Shown here piece after piece: positions 16,839 to 25,018 of a DNA stretch of 46,882 bases. This stretch comes from Planctomycetales bacterium (GTDB lineage: Bacteria > Planctomycetota > Planctomycetia > Pirellulales > Lacipirellulaceae), in NCBI GenBank assembly GCA_020427155.1, contig JAGQOW010000024.1, forward strand, positions 1 through 46,882, written 5' to 3'. Under the pieces are notes generated by a model, which saw only the letters and a program-made list of their open reading frames with translations, ran no database searches and was not told the origin of the DNA. The translations under genes and the position numbers were made by a program. Within the stretch, counting starts at the first letter, position 1; the number at the start of each line of letters is the position of its first letter.

Positions 16839-18491
16839 ATGAATGAAAGAAACACGCTAGCGGCCGGCTTCTGGACGCGGGCCACCGCTGTCTTGACAGA
16901 CTTGTTGCTAATCGCCGTGGTGGTTAGCTTTGTAGCCTCCCTAGCCAGCAAGTGGGGGCAATATATACCCATCGAGATGACAGTGATCGTCTGCTATGCA
17001 GTCTATACAACGATCGCGATTGCCTGGAAAGGGCAGACGCTCGGGGGCTGGATGTGCGGTCAAGTTGTATCACGCAATGACGGTGGAAGACTGTCGATCA
17101 TGCAAGCTGCCTGTCGTAGTATTCTCACGGCACTGTTTCTCTTATTGCTGGGATTGCCCTTCTTGGTTGTAGCGGCCAAGCCGACCAAGCGCGGATGGCA
17201 AGATGTCCTTACAAGCAGTAGCGTTCATCGGCTGCCTGGCTGCAAGAGAGCAACTGCATGGACGACCTTGTTCTGGCTTGGTTTGCTCGCGTGGATTAGC
17301 CTGGATGCGATCGCAGGTTCGAGATTCTACTTAACTTATCGTGCTTGGAATGCAGACGCAGTTGCGTCTGCCGAGAGCCGCGTCGCACATGAGCATACTC
17401 CGATCGAAGCGACTTCCTTAACTGGGGAGCAGAAAGCCGAGTTGGCGAAATGGCTTGCCTCACACGCCCAAGATCCGGCGGCTTATACTATCGACATAGC
17501 TGCTCGACACCAAATTACGCTCTTGGGAGAAACACATGGTAAGAAGCAGTACCTGACACTGCTCAATTACTTAATCCCAGAACTCTATCAACGGGCGCAA
17601 GTGCGAACCATTGCTTTAGAATGTTGTCGTGCAGACCAGAATGACGACCTTGCCCGCCTTATGAGGGGAGAAACTTTTGATCAGGAACTCGCCAAGCAGA
17701 TTGGTCGTGAGGCCGTTTGGAACTCATGGGCATGGCAAGGATATTGGGATGTCTTGAAAACCGCCTGGCAAGTGAATCAAAGAACGACTGTGGCGAAGGA
17801 AAAACTGCACGTTGTCGGCATCGCACCATCCGTTGACTTACCTTCGTTAGCCCTAGTCAAATACGGCCCATGTACTGAGAAACTGCGATTATTTCGTCTT
17901 CTTAGCAGGCTCGAAGCTTTTAGCCATTTGGCTTTCCACGACGCGTTCTACGCCTCCTGCGTCGAGCGGGCAGCGTTTGAAGAAGGTCGGCGTACCGTTG
18001 TCTGGGTTGGTGCGGCCCACGTTCATCTCCCTTGTTCAAATCAAAGGAACCAGGATGGCCGTGTGGTTAGCGTAAGTCATCGAATGGGGGCGATGCTGTT
18101 CGGTCGATACCCAGATCAAGTTGCCCAGATCGTGCTACACCAAAAGTTTAGTCTCGGTGAGATTGCAGATGTCATCGAAGAAGCTGCACCGAGCCAATTC
18201 TCGACTGGATTTGCCTTTCCAATCGCCGATTCGCCTTTCGCGCACCTGCGGGACGGCGGCAGTTCCGTCTACTTTGGACGGATTCCCAACTTGCGGTTTT
18301 CAGATCTAGTATCATCCTACCTCTTCCTCGTCCCGGAGCACGAACTTGAGACCTGCGATTGGATGGAAGATTTCGTTACACCGCATATGTTCGGTCGCAA
18401 CAAGCCTTTTTACGAAATGTTATTCGGACAGAAACTGCAAAGCTACCACGACGCGAATCAGGATATGTCGGCAGGGCTGATGAGTATGTGA
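16839..18491 (+). CDS. RDD-domain membrane protein fused to a TIKI/ChaN/erythromycin-esterase-like domain
   Basis: 550 residues from the ATG at 16839, with GGA six bases upstream. Residues about 10-135 form an RDD domain: FWTRATAVLTDLLLIA with Arg14 and Asp21, KGQTLGGWMCGQVV, then RGWQDVLTSSSVHRLPG with Asp122. A further membrane helix follows at about 140-160. From about 195 comes a soluble domain with ITLLGETHGKKQYL (Gly230-Glu-Thr-His233), IALECCR, an LARLMRGETF helix, LHVVGIA and VVWVGAAHVHLP (His394). This Glu/His pattern resembles the TIKI / ChaN haem-binding / EreA-EreB superfamily. Topology would place that domain outside the cytoplasmic membrane. Substrate unknown; the fusion itself is new to me. 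Confidence 0.7.
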   Translation: MNERNTLAAGFWTRATAVLTDLLLIAVVVSFVASLASKWGQYIPIEMTVIVCYAVYTTIAIAWKGQTLGGWMCGQVVSRNDGGRLSIMQAACRSILTALFLLLLGLPFLVVAAKPTKRGWQDVLTSSSVHRLPGCKRATAWTTLFWLGLLAWISLDAIAGSRFYLTYRAWNADAVASAESRVAHEHTPIEATSLTGEQKAELAKWLASHAQDPAAYTIDIAARHQITLLGETHGKKQYLTLLNYLIPELYQRAQVRTIALECCRADQNDDLARLMRGETFDQELAKQIGREAVWNSWAWQGYWDVLKTAWQVNQRTTVAKEKLHVVGIAPSVDLPSLALVKYGPCTEKLRLFRLLSRLEAFSHLAFHDAFYASCVERAAFEEGRRTVVWVGAAHVHLPCSNQRNQDGRVVSVSHRMGAMLFGRYPDQVAQIVLHQKFSLGEIADVIEEAAPSQFSTGFAFPIADSPFAHLRDGGSSVYFGRIPNLRFSDLVSSYLFLVPEHELETCDWMEDFVTPHMFGRNKPFYEMLFGQKLQSYHDANQDMSAGLMSM

Positions 18492-18543
18492 CAACATGAA
18501 TTGCGGCATCGTAATGAAGAATGAAAGGAACCAATGAACGCAC

Positions 18544-18591
18544 AAGAAAAGGGCAGAACGATATCCCTGCAAGATGGCGCTGCCCCTTCTT
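18544..18591 (+). repeat. Dispersed hairpin repeat, copy 2
   Basis: Left arm AAGAAAAGGGCAG (18544-18556) pairs with CTGCCCCTTCTT (18580-18591) with a small bulge. The following AACGAT matches the family, while the inner right arm has diverged. It lies 52 bases after the RDD/TIKI stop and may work as its terminator. Confidence 0.65.
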
Positions 18592-18708
18592 ACTGACCTG
18601 TGTCCTTGCCGTGATATTCATGTGGATATTTGCTCTCTGAACAACTATATTTGATAGACATCCGTTGTCTGGCGCCCCCGTGAAATGAGAACAACACCGG
18701 AGTTGCAA

Positions 18709-19368
18709 ATGAAGAGCCTTGCGCTACTGATTATCGCCGCGATGCTGAGCATGGCCGGAATTGCTGGAGCGACAACTTACACGCTCTTTCCTACTGCCGA
18801 CGGGGATGTCCAAACCTGGGGTGGGGACAGCATCGATACGACGGACACGAGAATCTCGCTGACCCAGTCGGGCGGACTTATCCGCAACGGGATATTGGAA
18901 TTCGATCTGTCAAGTATTCCCGACAGCGCGACTATCAATTCTGCAACACTTGAGTTTACCATGACCAGCGTCGTTTCGAATACTGGTGGAAATCCTGCCG
19001 CGATTGACATCTTTGCCTACAACGGGGACGGGGTCGTCGATATCGCCGACTATGCCGCGGCTGGTACGCAAGTGGCGGATACGACCATCCCCAATGGAGG
19101 CTCCACGGGAGACGTCCATAGTTTTTCGCTATCGCCAGTCGCTCCGGTGGTGAGTGCGCTAAGTTCCGATTTGTTAACGCTACGGATCGAAACCGATAGC
19201 TTTGCCACATTTAGTTTTGCGTCGCTGGAGAATACGATTCACGATGCAGCCCGACTTAAGATCAATTACGTGCCAGAGCCAACCAGTGCCATGCTCCTGG
19301 GAATCGCCGCCCTCGTGGGTAGCTGCTGCCGAACAAGACAGCGCCCCGCCAAGCCACAAGGGGTGTGA
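18709..19368 (+). CDS. PEP-CTERM protein with DNRLRE-type beta-sandwich domain
   Basis: 219 residues from the ATG at 18709, which has GGAG six bases upstream. A signal peptide (MKSLALLIIAAMLSMAGIAGA) is followed by a DNRLRE-like domain: YTLFPTADGDVQ, a central ILEFDLSSIPDSATINSATL segment, and the IFAYNGDGVVDIADYAAAGT stretch typical of the family. The C-terminus has a PEP-CTERM sorting signal: VPEPTSAM, a hydrophobic helix and an Arg-containing tail. Such proteins are processed by an exosortase and retained at the surface or matrix. No exosortase gene is in the window. Confidence 0.85.
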   Translation: MKSLALLIIAAMLSMAGIAGATTYTLFPTADGDVQTWGGDSIDTTDTRISLTQSGGLIRNGILEFDLSSIPDSATINSATLEFTMTSVVSNTGGNPAAIDIFAYNGDGVVDIADYAAAGTQVADTTIPNGGSTGDVHSFSLSPVAPVVSALSSDLLTLRIETDSFATFSFASLENTIHDAARLKINYVPEPTSAMLLGIAALVGSCCRTRQRPAKPQGV

Positions 19369-19395
19369 TTTATTTAGCATCAACAAGGGACCACA

Positions 19396-19443
19396 AAAAA
19401 GGGGCCGGAACGATGTTTCTGCAGAATCGTTCTGGCTTTTTTT
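19396..19443 (+). repeat. Dispersed hairpin repeat, copy 3 (best preserved)
   Basis: Left arm from the A-run at 19395 through GGGGCCGGAACGAT (19401-19414) pairs with ATCGTTCTGGC and a T-run (19426-19443), 18 continuous pairs including four G.T. The A-tract/T-tract form also makes it a plausible intrinsic terminator for the preceding gene. It ends 34 bases before the subtilase start. Confidence 0.8.
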
Positions 19444-19477
19444 ACTTCTTCTTACTCCCTTTCTCGAGGATTCATCT

Positions 19478-21109
19478 GTGACGCGTTTTTTGTACTGCCT
19501 TTCGATCTCGGTATGCACGCTATTGTTAGTAGTTTATGCGATTCCGTGTCGAGCACTTGATCAGGCCGTCGACATGGTGAATGCGGACTATATCTGGCAG
19601 CAGGGCTACACGGGCAGTAACGTGGAGATTGGCATCATAGACGTCCATCAGGCAGACTCATCGCATCCGGCGATCAGCGGGAATTTTCTTGGCGGTGTGA
19701 ACTTCGCCAACGGCGCCGGCTGGTTATCGTTCCATGCCACAGCAGTAGCGGGCGCTGCGGTGAGCCAGGATCCAAACCAGATGGGTGTGGCACCAGGAGC
19801 CGGTTTCTGGACGGCGCAAACCGCCAATCGTGCCTCTAGAAATCCTGATCCGCAAACCCAGCCCTCTGCCGCGGAGACATTTGCCCAGGGACTTGGTATT
19901 CTCAACGGCAACCCCGCCGAGGTGTTGTCGCTGAGCATCGGCTTCGCCGGGTCCGATGCTGCCACCGATCAGTGGAGCTTGGCGTTGGATCACATTGTTG
20001 CTACCGAAGGCACGACTGTGGTGGTCGCCATTGGCAACGACGGACCTGATCCCAGTTCGATCCCTGGCCCGCCGGGCGCTGCTTACAACATCTTCAGCGT
20101 CGGGGCAACGGGGGGAACCGGAGGATTAGACCCCGTACTCGATACGTCTGACGATTACACAAGAATCGCCCCTTACAGTAGCCGTGGGCCCACCATCGAT
20201 GGACGCAGCAAACCGGACATCGTCGCTCCCGGCTCGCTCATTACACTGCCCACGCTGAGTGGAAATTGGGAGGAAGCCAGCGGGACCAGCTTCGCCGCGC
20301 CAATCGTTGCCGGGGGTGCGGCCTTGCTGATCGATGCCGGCATCGATTTGGGGCTGGACACCGACGCTAAGGTGATCAAGAGCGTGCTGATGAACTCGGC
20401 TGACAAGCTGGCAAACTGGAGCCATTCGCCGACGACGCCCCTAGACCTCAATCAGGGCGCCGGCCAGATGAATCTTGAAAGCGCGTACCTCCAATACACG
20501 GCAGGTGAACAAGAATCGGGCACGGTAACCGGACTCGGCTGGGATCACGGCATGCTGACCGGTTCCACAGCGAACACCTACCAGATAGGCGGAGTGGTTG
20601 ACGTAGGAAGCATGATTGTCGCTACGCTCACCTGGAATCGTGATGTGACGACCGACACTGAAGACATCGAGTCGGCAATCTACACGGCCGATCCTTTGGA
20701 GAACCTCGAACTGTTTCTTTACGATGCTAACGATCTCTTGAGCCCGGTGGCCAGTTCGATTAGCTCGCTCGACAACGTGGAACATCTGTTCCTGTCGGCC
20801 CCGACCAGTGGCAACTACGTATTTGAAGTGCGCGCCGCTGGAGGATCAGTGATGAACCCCACTTCGTACAGCCTCGCGTGGGATGTCGAAGTTGTGGCTG
20901 GTATTCCAGGAGATTTTAATGGCGACGGATTTGTTGACAGTTTCGACTTCTTGGAGTGGCAACGCGACCCAAGCATCGGAGATATCGCCGAATGGGAAGC
21001 AAACTACGGGTTGCCGACCATCGCCAACACTACGGCAGTACCCGAGCCATGTGCCCTGGCACTGGCCTTTATTGCCTTTGCTTTCACATCTTCTGGACGC
21101 CGTCGCTGA
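19478..21109 (+). CDS. Subtilisin-like serine protease (S8) with dockerin-like repeat and PEP-CTERM anchor
   Basis: 543 residues from a GTG at 19478, chosen because GAGGA lies seven bases upstream and the product then begins with a signal peptide (MTRFLYCLSISVCTLLLVVY). The open frame upstream runs through the hairpin repeat. The catalytic triad is visible: Asp55 in IGIIDVH, His86 in SFHATAVAGAA, Ser271 in SGTSFAAPIVAG, with oxyanion Asn187 in IGNDGP. After the protease comes a beta-sandwich region (about 340-475). Next is a dockerin-like segment GDFNGDGFVDSFDFLEWQ, then VPEPCALALAF and a basic tail (PEP-CTERM). A secreted, surface-retained protease is the likely role; the target is unknown. 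Confidence 0.9.
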   Translation: MTRFLYCLSISVCTLLLVVYAIPCRALDQAVDMVNADYIWQQGYTGSNVEIGIIDVHQADSSHPAISGNFLGGVNFANGAGWLSFHATAVAGAAVSQDPNQMGVAPGAGFWTAQTANRASRNPDPQTQPSAAETFAQGLGILNGNPAEVLSLSIGFAGSDAATDQWSLALDHIVATEGTTVVVAIGNDGPDPSSIPGPPGAAYNIFSVGATGGTGGLDPVLDTSDDYTRIAPYSSRGPTIDGRSKPDIVAPGSLITLPTLSGNWEEASGTSFAAPIVAGGAALLIDAGIDLGLDTDAKVIKSVLMNSADKLANWSHSPTTPLDLNQGAGQMNLESAYLQYTAGEQESGTVTGLGWDHGMLTGSTANTYQIGGVVDVGSMIVATLTWNRDVTTDTEDIESAIYTADPLENLELFLYDANDLLSPVASSISSLDNVEHLFLSAPTSGNYVFEVRAAGGSVMNPTSYSLAWDVEVVAGIPGDFNGDGFVDSFDFLEWQRDPSIGDIAEWEANYGLPTIANTTAVPEPCALALAFIAFAFTSSGRRR

Positions 21110-21183
21110 CTTCCGAGTTGTTTGACGAATGTCGCTTGGTCTTTCGTCTTCGGTTTGAGCATCACAAGCACATTGAGCGAAGC

Positions 21184-21238
21184 ACAAAAAAGGGATCAGA
21201 ACGATACATTTGAAAAATCGTTCTGACTCTCTTTGTGT
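21184..21238 (+). repeat. Dispersed hairpin repeat, copy 4
   Basis: Left part ACAAAAAAGGGATCAGAACG with AT pairs with ATCGTTCTGA at 21217-21226 and CTCTTTGTGT beyond. The inner ten pairs are perfect, the outer ones have two mismatches. It lies between two convergent PEP-CTERM genes, 74 bases after one stop and 10 before the other. Confidence 0.75.
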
Positions 21239-21248
21239 CCTGTGTTAT

Positions 21249-21881
21249 CTAGCGCCGGCGCTTGGATGCCAAGCAGAGCCCGATCAGGGCGAGGGTACAG
21301 GTGGCAGGCTCAGGGATCGGACTTGCTTCAAGGAACAAGTCTATTCCAGAACCTGTGTACGAGTAGGGTCCGTCGTCTGCAAAGGAACTCAGGGATAAGA
21401 GGTAGTTTCCTGGCCCAATATATAAGACGTCACTGCCAGATGCATCGTTAATGGAGAATACATCGTTTCCATCCTTCTGCAGACTGACGTATTCATTTGG
21501 ACCACCAGCATTAGCGGTGTAGGTGAGAGCAGCGGCTGTTGAGAGAGTAAAGCTCAGCGAAAAGTTGCCAAATGCTTGAGGAAAATCAAGCAGTCCTGGA
21601 GTCACCTCACTAACCAGCTGTAGGTCCAATGCAAGGCTGTTTGCTGTGGTAGCATAGGAATTCACTGTTTGCTGGTGTGAAACCGGATAAAAAGGAATCG
21701 CAGCGACGTCAGAGACCGGTGGTAGACTGTTATTGGAGAATTGGTCCTGAAGCAGATTCCCGAATTCGGATCCCTGAGCAATCCCGGATTGGGATAGGCT
21801 TGTCACAAGTACCGATGCAGAACATTGGATGCAAAGAACGACTGGAAGGAAAAGGGCGAGAAGAAAAGCAGATCGAGTCAT
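21249..21881 (-). CDS. PEP-CTERM protein, function unknown
   Basis: 210 residues from an ATG preceded by GGGAG at seven bases. There is a signal peptide (MTRSAFLLALFLPVVLCIQCSA), a Ser/Leu/Asn-rich beta-type middle with no family I recognise, and a PEP-CTERM end: PIPEPATCTLALIGLCLASKRRR. The middle includes a pre-C-terminal-like segment, DVLYIGPGNYLLSLSSFADD. No catalytic motif is visible. It converges with the subtilase gene across hairpin repeat copy 4. Confidence 0.75.
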   Translation of the reverse strand: MTRSAFLLALFLPVVLCIQCSASVLVTSLSQSGIAQGSEFGNLLQDQFSNNSLPPVSDVAAIPFYPVSHQQTVNSYATTANSLALDLQLVSEVTPGLLDFPQAFGNFSLSFTLSTAAALTYTANAGGPNEYVSLQKDGNDVFSINDASGSDVLYIGPGNYLLSLSSFADDGPYSYTGSGIDLFLEASPIPEPATCTLALIGLCLASKRRR

Positions 21882-22076
21882 TAGCGTGCTCCCAAAGGGT
21901 AGTCTGCCACTATGTTAGCACAGTGCGAGAGGCTTTCAATTGAATTCCTGAGAGGGTGGATTACTACGGTGAAGCTATGAAATGGCTACGGCTAAGCATA
22001 TTAGCTCCAAAACCGTAAAGAATACTTCTGCAAGAAGTCAGGAACATGGTGGCCGCTGCAATAAAAAGGGCATTTT

Positions 22077-22283
22077 GTGAAAGACAAGGAAAGCAAGAAG
22101 CCACTGGGGTGTGGATTCATCTGCTTGGGCATAGCTCTTCAGATCATTGCTGCTTGGGATTTTACTTCTACAGTTGACTCTCCGTTTCCAAATTGGCTTA
22201 AGCCCTTTTCCGCAATTGGTTTCTGGGGCTGGTGGCTTTTTGTCCTGATGGGCATCATCCTGTTAATTAGGAACCATCGTTGA
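22077..22283 (+). CDS. Small membrane protein, function unknown
   Basis: 68 residues starting with GTG, an AGGG six bases upstream. A Lys-rich start (MKDKESKKPLG) precedes two hydrophobic segments, about residues 11-27 and 45-64 (GFWGWWLFVLMGIILLI), and a basic end RNHR. No family recognised. The AAAAAGGGCA just before the start resembles the left half of the local hairpin repeat, so the gene may carry a remnant of it. Composition supports coding, but with only 68 residues this is uncertain. Confidence 0.5.
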   Translation: MKDKESKKPLGCGFICLGIALQIIAAWDFTSTVDSPFPNWLKPFSAIGFWGWWLFVLMGIILLIRNHR

Positions 22284-22294
22284 TTGTTAAGTAG

Positions 22295-22344
22295 AAAAAA
22301 GGATCAGCACGATGTATATGCAGAATAGATCTGCCCTGTTTTTT
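22295..22344 (+). repeat. Dispersed hairpin repeat, copy 5, overlapping a gene start
   Basis: AAAAAAGGATCAGCACGAT (22295-22313) aligns with the other copies; the right part TGCAGAAT, then AGATCTG and TTTTTT (to 22344), aligns with copy 3. Outer A/T and CAG/CTG pairs remain, inner pairing is partly lost. The ATG at 22312 of the hydrolase lies inside the element. Confidence 0.65.
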
Positions 22345-23286
22345 GTGTGCCTGATGGTTTGGACTGGGGTGAAAGCTGTCGCGGCGCCGGTGCCGGAGGT
22401 CGTCAAGCAGTCCTGGACGTATAAGACTGTTGGCGATTTGGAGATCAAGGCGGATGTTTTTCGGCTGGACGACGATCGTGTGCGGCCGATTGTCATCTGG
22501 ATTCACGGCGGGGCGCTCATTCTGGGCAATCGCGAGGGGATCGATCGCCGGATTCGCGAGCCGCTGCTCGAGGCCGGGTATGTGCTGGTTTCGATCGATT
22601 ACCGGTTGGCGCCCGAGACGAAGCTGCCTGAAATCTTGAACGACTTGGAAGATGCTTACACTTGGGTACACCAGCAAGGGCCGCGATTGTTTCGGGCAAA
22701 TACCGAGCGGGTGGTCGTGATGGGAGGCTCGGCGGGAGGCTACCTGACGTTGACGGCTGGGTTTCGAGCCAAGCCCCGGCCGGCGGCGCTGGTGGCGTTT
22801 TGGGGCTACGGCGATTTGACGGGAGATTGGTATAGCAAGCCGAGCCCCTTCTATCGGCAGCGGCCGTTAGTCTCGCGCGAGCAGGCTTACCGCGGCGTTC
22901 GCGGTGGGCCAGTGACCAACGGGCAAAAGGATGGCAGCGACCGGGGCGATTATTATCTGTATTGCCGACAGCAGGGGCTGTGGCCGCTGGAGGTGACTGG
23001 CTTTGATCCGGAGCAAGAGTCTGCGGCGTACGATGCCTTTTCGCCCGTGCTCAATGTTACCGGCGATTATCCGCCGACGTTGTTGATTCATGGCACCGAA
23101 GATACGGACGTGCCGTATCGCCAGTCGCAACTGATGGCAGAGCAGTTCGAGAAGCACGGAGTCGAGCATCGGCTGATAACCATTCCCAAGGCGGGCCATG
23201 GCATCGGCGACGGCGATCGCGAGCTAGTCGAGCAGGCCTACCGCGAGGTAATGGCGTTTCTCGAGAAGCATTTGCCGCTGGAGTAA
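22312..23286 (+). CDS. Secreted alpha/beta hydrolase (esterase/lipase-like)
   Basis: 324 residues. A signal peptide (MYMQNRSALFFVCLMVWTG, cleavage after AVA near 24) is followed by an esterase fold of the hormone-sensitive-lipase/BD-FAE type. The oxyanion motif is IWIHGGALILG (65-72), the nucleophile Ser140 lies in VVMGGSAGGYLT, Asp264 in HGTEDTDVP, and His296 in KAGHGIGD. All catalytic residues are present. A carboxylesterase acting on carbohydrate esters or small lipids is likely, but the substrate cannot be read from sequence. The first eleven codons overlap hairpin repeat copy 5. The stop lies 10 bases from the convergent DUF1559 gene. Confidence 0.88.
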   Translation: MYMQNRSALFFVCLMVWTGVKAVAAPVPEVVKQSWTYKTVGDLEIKADVFRLDDDRVRPIVIWIHGGALILGNREGIDRRIREPLLEAGYVLVSIDYRLAPETKLPEILNDLEDAYTWVHQQGPRLFRANTERVVVMGGSAGGYLTLTAGFRAKPRPAALVAFWGYGDLTGDWYSKPSPFYRQRPLVSREQAYRGVRGGPVTNGQKDGSDRGDYYLYCRQQGLWPLEVTGFDPEQESAAYDAFSPVLNVTGDYPPTLLIHGTEDTDVPYRQSQLMAEQFEKHGVEHRLITIPKAGHGIGDGDRELVEQAYREVMAFLEKHLPLE

Positions 23287-23296
23287 ACGCAGTGGT

Positions 23297-24199
23297 TTAG
23301 AAGTCCTGAGGCGTTTCTCCTTTATCCATAGTACCCAAGGCGGAATAGACTTCGAAGTCAATCTGCTCGGAGATTTCGTGCACCGAGCCGTCGCACATGA
23401 GGAAATGCGCGGTTTGATCGTGTGGCGCCGAGACGTCGCGATCGTCGCTGCCAGGATCGTTTGGCGTGTGACCCGTTTGAAACAGGACCATGTGGCCGTG
23501 ATCGTCGGTCGGGTCGTCGATTTCGCGGATGGCGGCAGCCCAGGTGGTTTCGTACTCGAAGTGGTTTCCGTGCGAGGCGCCGGCGCGGAAAGGGCCGTTT
23601 TGGCGCTCGCCGACCATGAGGGTATGCGAGGTGCCGTCGGTGATCTCGCGCAGCTGGGTGGCGCTGTTGCGATAGAACGGTCCTTCGCGTTTTTCCTGAG
23701 TTTCGTCGAGATCAGGGGGTCCGAAATTGGCAACGTAACAGGCCATCGCAAGCTCGACGGGGCCCATGACGATGGTTTTGCCTGGAGAGATATCGTCGGT
23801 AGGACAAAGGAACAAGGGGGGTTGGGTTTCGCGGGCGATTCGGTTGTCGTCGTGGAAGATCGGCTTGGTAAGATCGAATTGATCGTAAAGATTGCCCAGT
23901 TCCATGTGCGCCAGGCTGAGTGTCAACCAGGAGAAGCCCAGTTGATTGCCGTCGCTGCCTTGCTCGTAGAGATAGCCGGCCGGCAACTCTTCAGTGACCG
24001 ATTCGTAATTCAGCAGGCCCAGGCCAATTTGGCGCAGGTTGTTTTTGCAGGACGATTTGCGGGCCGCTTCGCGTGCGGCCTGGATGGCTGGCAGCAGCAG
24101 AGCAACCAGTACGCCGATGATGGCGATCACGACGAGCAGTTCCACCAGGGTGAATGCCGCTCGTGGGCGTTTTGGCGCAAGGGACAAAGAACAGAGCAT
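23297..24199 (-). CDS. DUF1559 protein with type II pseudopilin-like N-terminus
   Basis: 300 residues from the ATG at 24199, with AGGAG seven bases upstream. The prepilin methylation motif [18 protein letters not shown] is followed by [20 protein letters not shown], the hallmark of the large planctomycete DUF1559 family. The C-terminal signature is [18 protein letters not shown]. Such proteins are secreted or assembled like type II/IV pseudopilins, and their precise role is unknown. Planctomycete genomes carry many copies, so this one is a strong taxonomic hint. Confidence 0.93.
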   Translation of the reverse strand: MLCSLSLAPKRPRAAFTLVELLVVIAIIGVLVALLLPAIQAAREAARKSSCKNNLRQIGLGLLNYESVTEELPAGYLYEQGSDGNQLGFSWLTLSLAHMELGNLYDQFDLTKPIFHDDNRIARETQPPLFLCPTDDISPGKTIVMGPVELAMACYVANFGPPDLDETQEKREGPFYRNSATQLREITDGTSHTLMVGERQNGPFRAGASHGNHFEYETTWAAAIREIDDPTDDHGHMVLFQTGHTPNDPGSDDRDVSAPHDQTAHFLMCDGSVHEISEQIDFEVYSALGTMDKGETPQDF

Positions 24200-24372
24200 C
24201 GATGATCTCCTGTGAGTTTTGCCATTGCTGGGAAGCAACGAAGCGCATCAGGTCGCATAAAAAGTAGCGACGGCGCAGCGTGCGTGCTCCTGGCTTTGGC
24301 GAAGTGGCTTTCAGCGCGACTTGCTCGACATGCGACAATTTCGCTAGTCAGTTGCTGCGAGCAAGAACTTGA

Positions 24373-24864
24373 CTAGGCCAGAAAACCCTGTGCGGGAGGG
24401 CCGCGAGCCAAGACCAGGCCAGAAGTCTGGAAGGAGGGAAGAAGAGTCGATTCGAGAAGCAGCGAGTGGTGACTCTCTAAGGCAACGCCAAGTAAAGCCG
24501 CGCCGCCAGTTCCCAGGCGAAGTTGCGAGACGAGGGTCAACAGGGGGCAATCGTGCGGCGAGTGGAGCAGTTTGCCCGACTTGAGCTGGGGCAGCTTGGA
24601 ATCGACCGAGGCAACGCCTGACTGCTCGACTTGCGAAGTTGCATGGCTATGGTCGTGATGATGGTGAAAGTGTTGGTGGTTATCGGGGTGGTGGGCGTGG
24701 AAGTAGCCGACAACCTTGCCTGGCTCGTTCTGCCGGGACGAGGAATTCAGGTCTTGCGCTACCCAGTTTTGAACTGAATAGTGCAGGGCTTCGCCAGTTA
24801 GTCCGACCACGCCGTAGAGTACGGCCAGTGAGATAGCGGTCAGATTGTAAATGCGGGAGCGCAT
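24373..24864 (-). CDS. His-rich secreted or membrane-anchored protein, possibly metal-binding
   Basis: 163 residues with an N-terminal hydrophobic segment (TAISLAVLYGVVGLTGEAL, a signal peptide or anchor). A His cluster follows: AHHPDNHQHFHHHHDHSHA at about 57-75. A SPHDCPLLTLVSQL segment and an ARGPPAQ end recall the DUF2946-type pattern of a CP motif with a terminal R-x-PP, but the match is loose. Binding of Zn, Cu or Ni outside the cytoplasm is suggested by composition only. A ribosome-binding site, AGG, is weak. The neighbours give no clue. Confidence 0.65.
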   Translation of the reverse strand: MRSRIYNLTAISLAVLYGVVGLTGEALHYSVQNWVAQDLNSSSRQNEPGKVVGYFHAHHPDNHQHFHHHHDHSHATSQVEQSGVASVDSKLPQLKSGKLLHSPHDCPLLTLVSQLRLGTGGAALLGVALESHHSLLLESTLLPSFQTSGLVLARGPPAQGFLA

Positions 24865-25018
24865 CGGGCGGTACCTGGGATGGCGAACTTGCCTTGCTTG
24901 CGATTGTAGCAGCAGGATTTGCGGCCGGTCAAGAAAAACCAGCCAGTGTAGCGGTTCACTTTGAACCAGGAGTATTTCGAGGCGGTTGGCAGGTAGTCGG
25001 TATTATCGCGGGCGAGGG

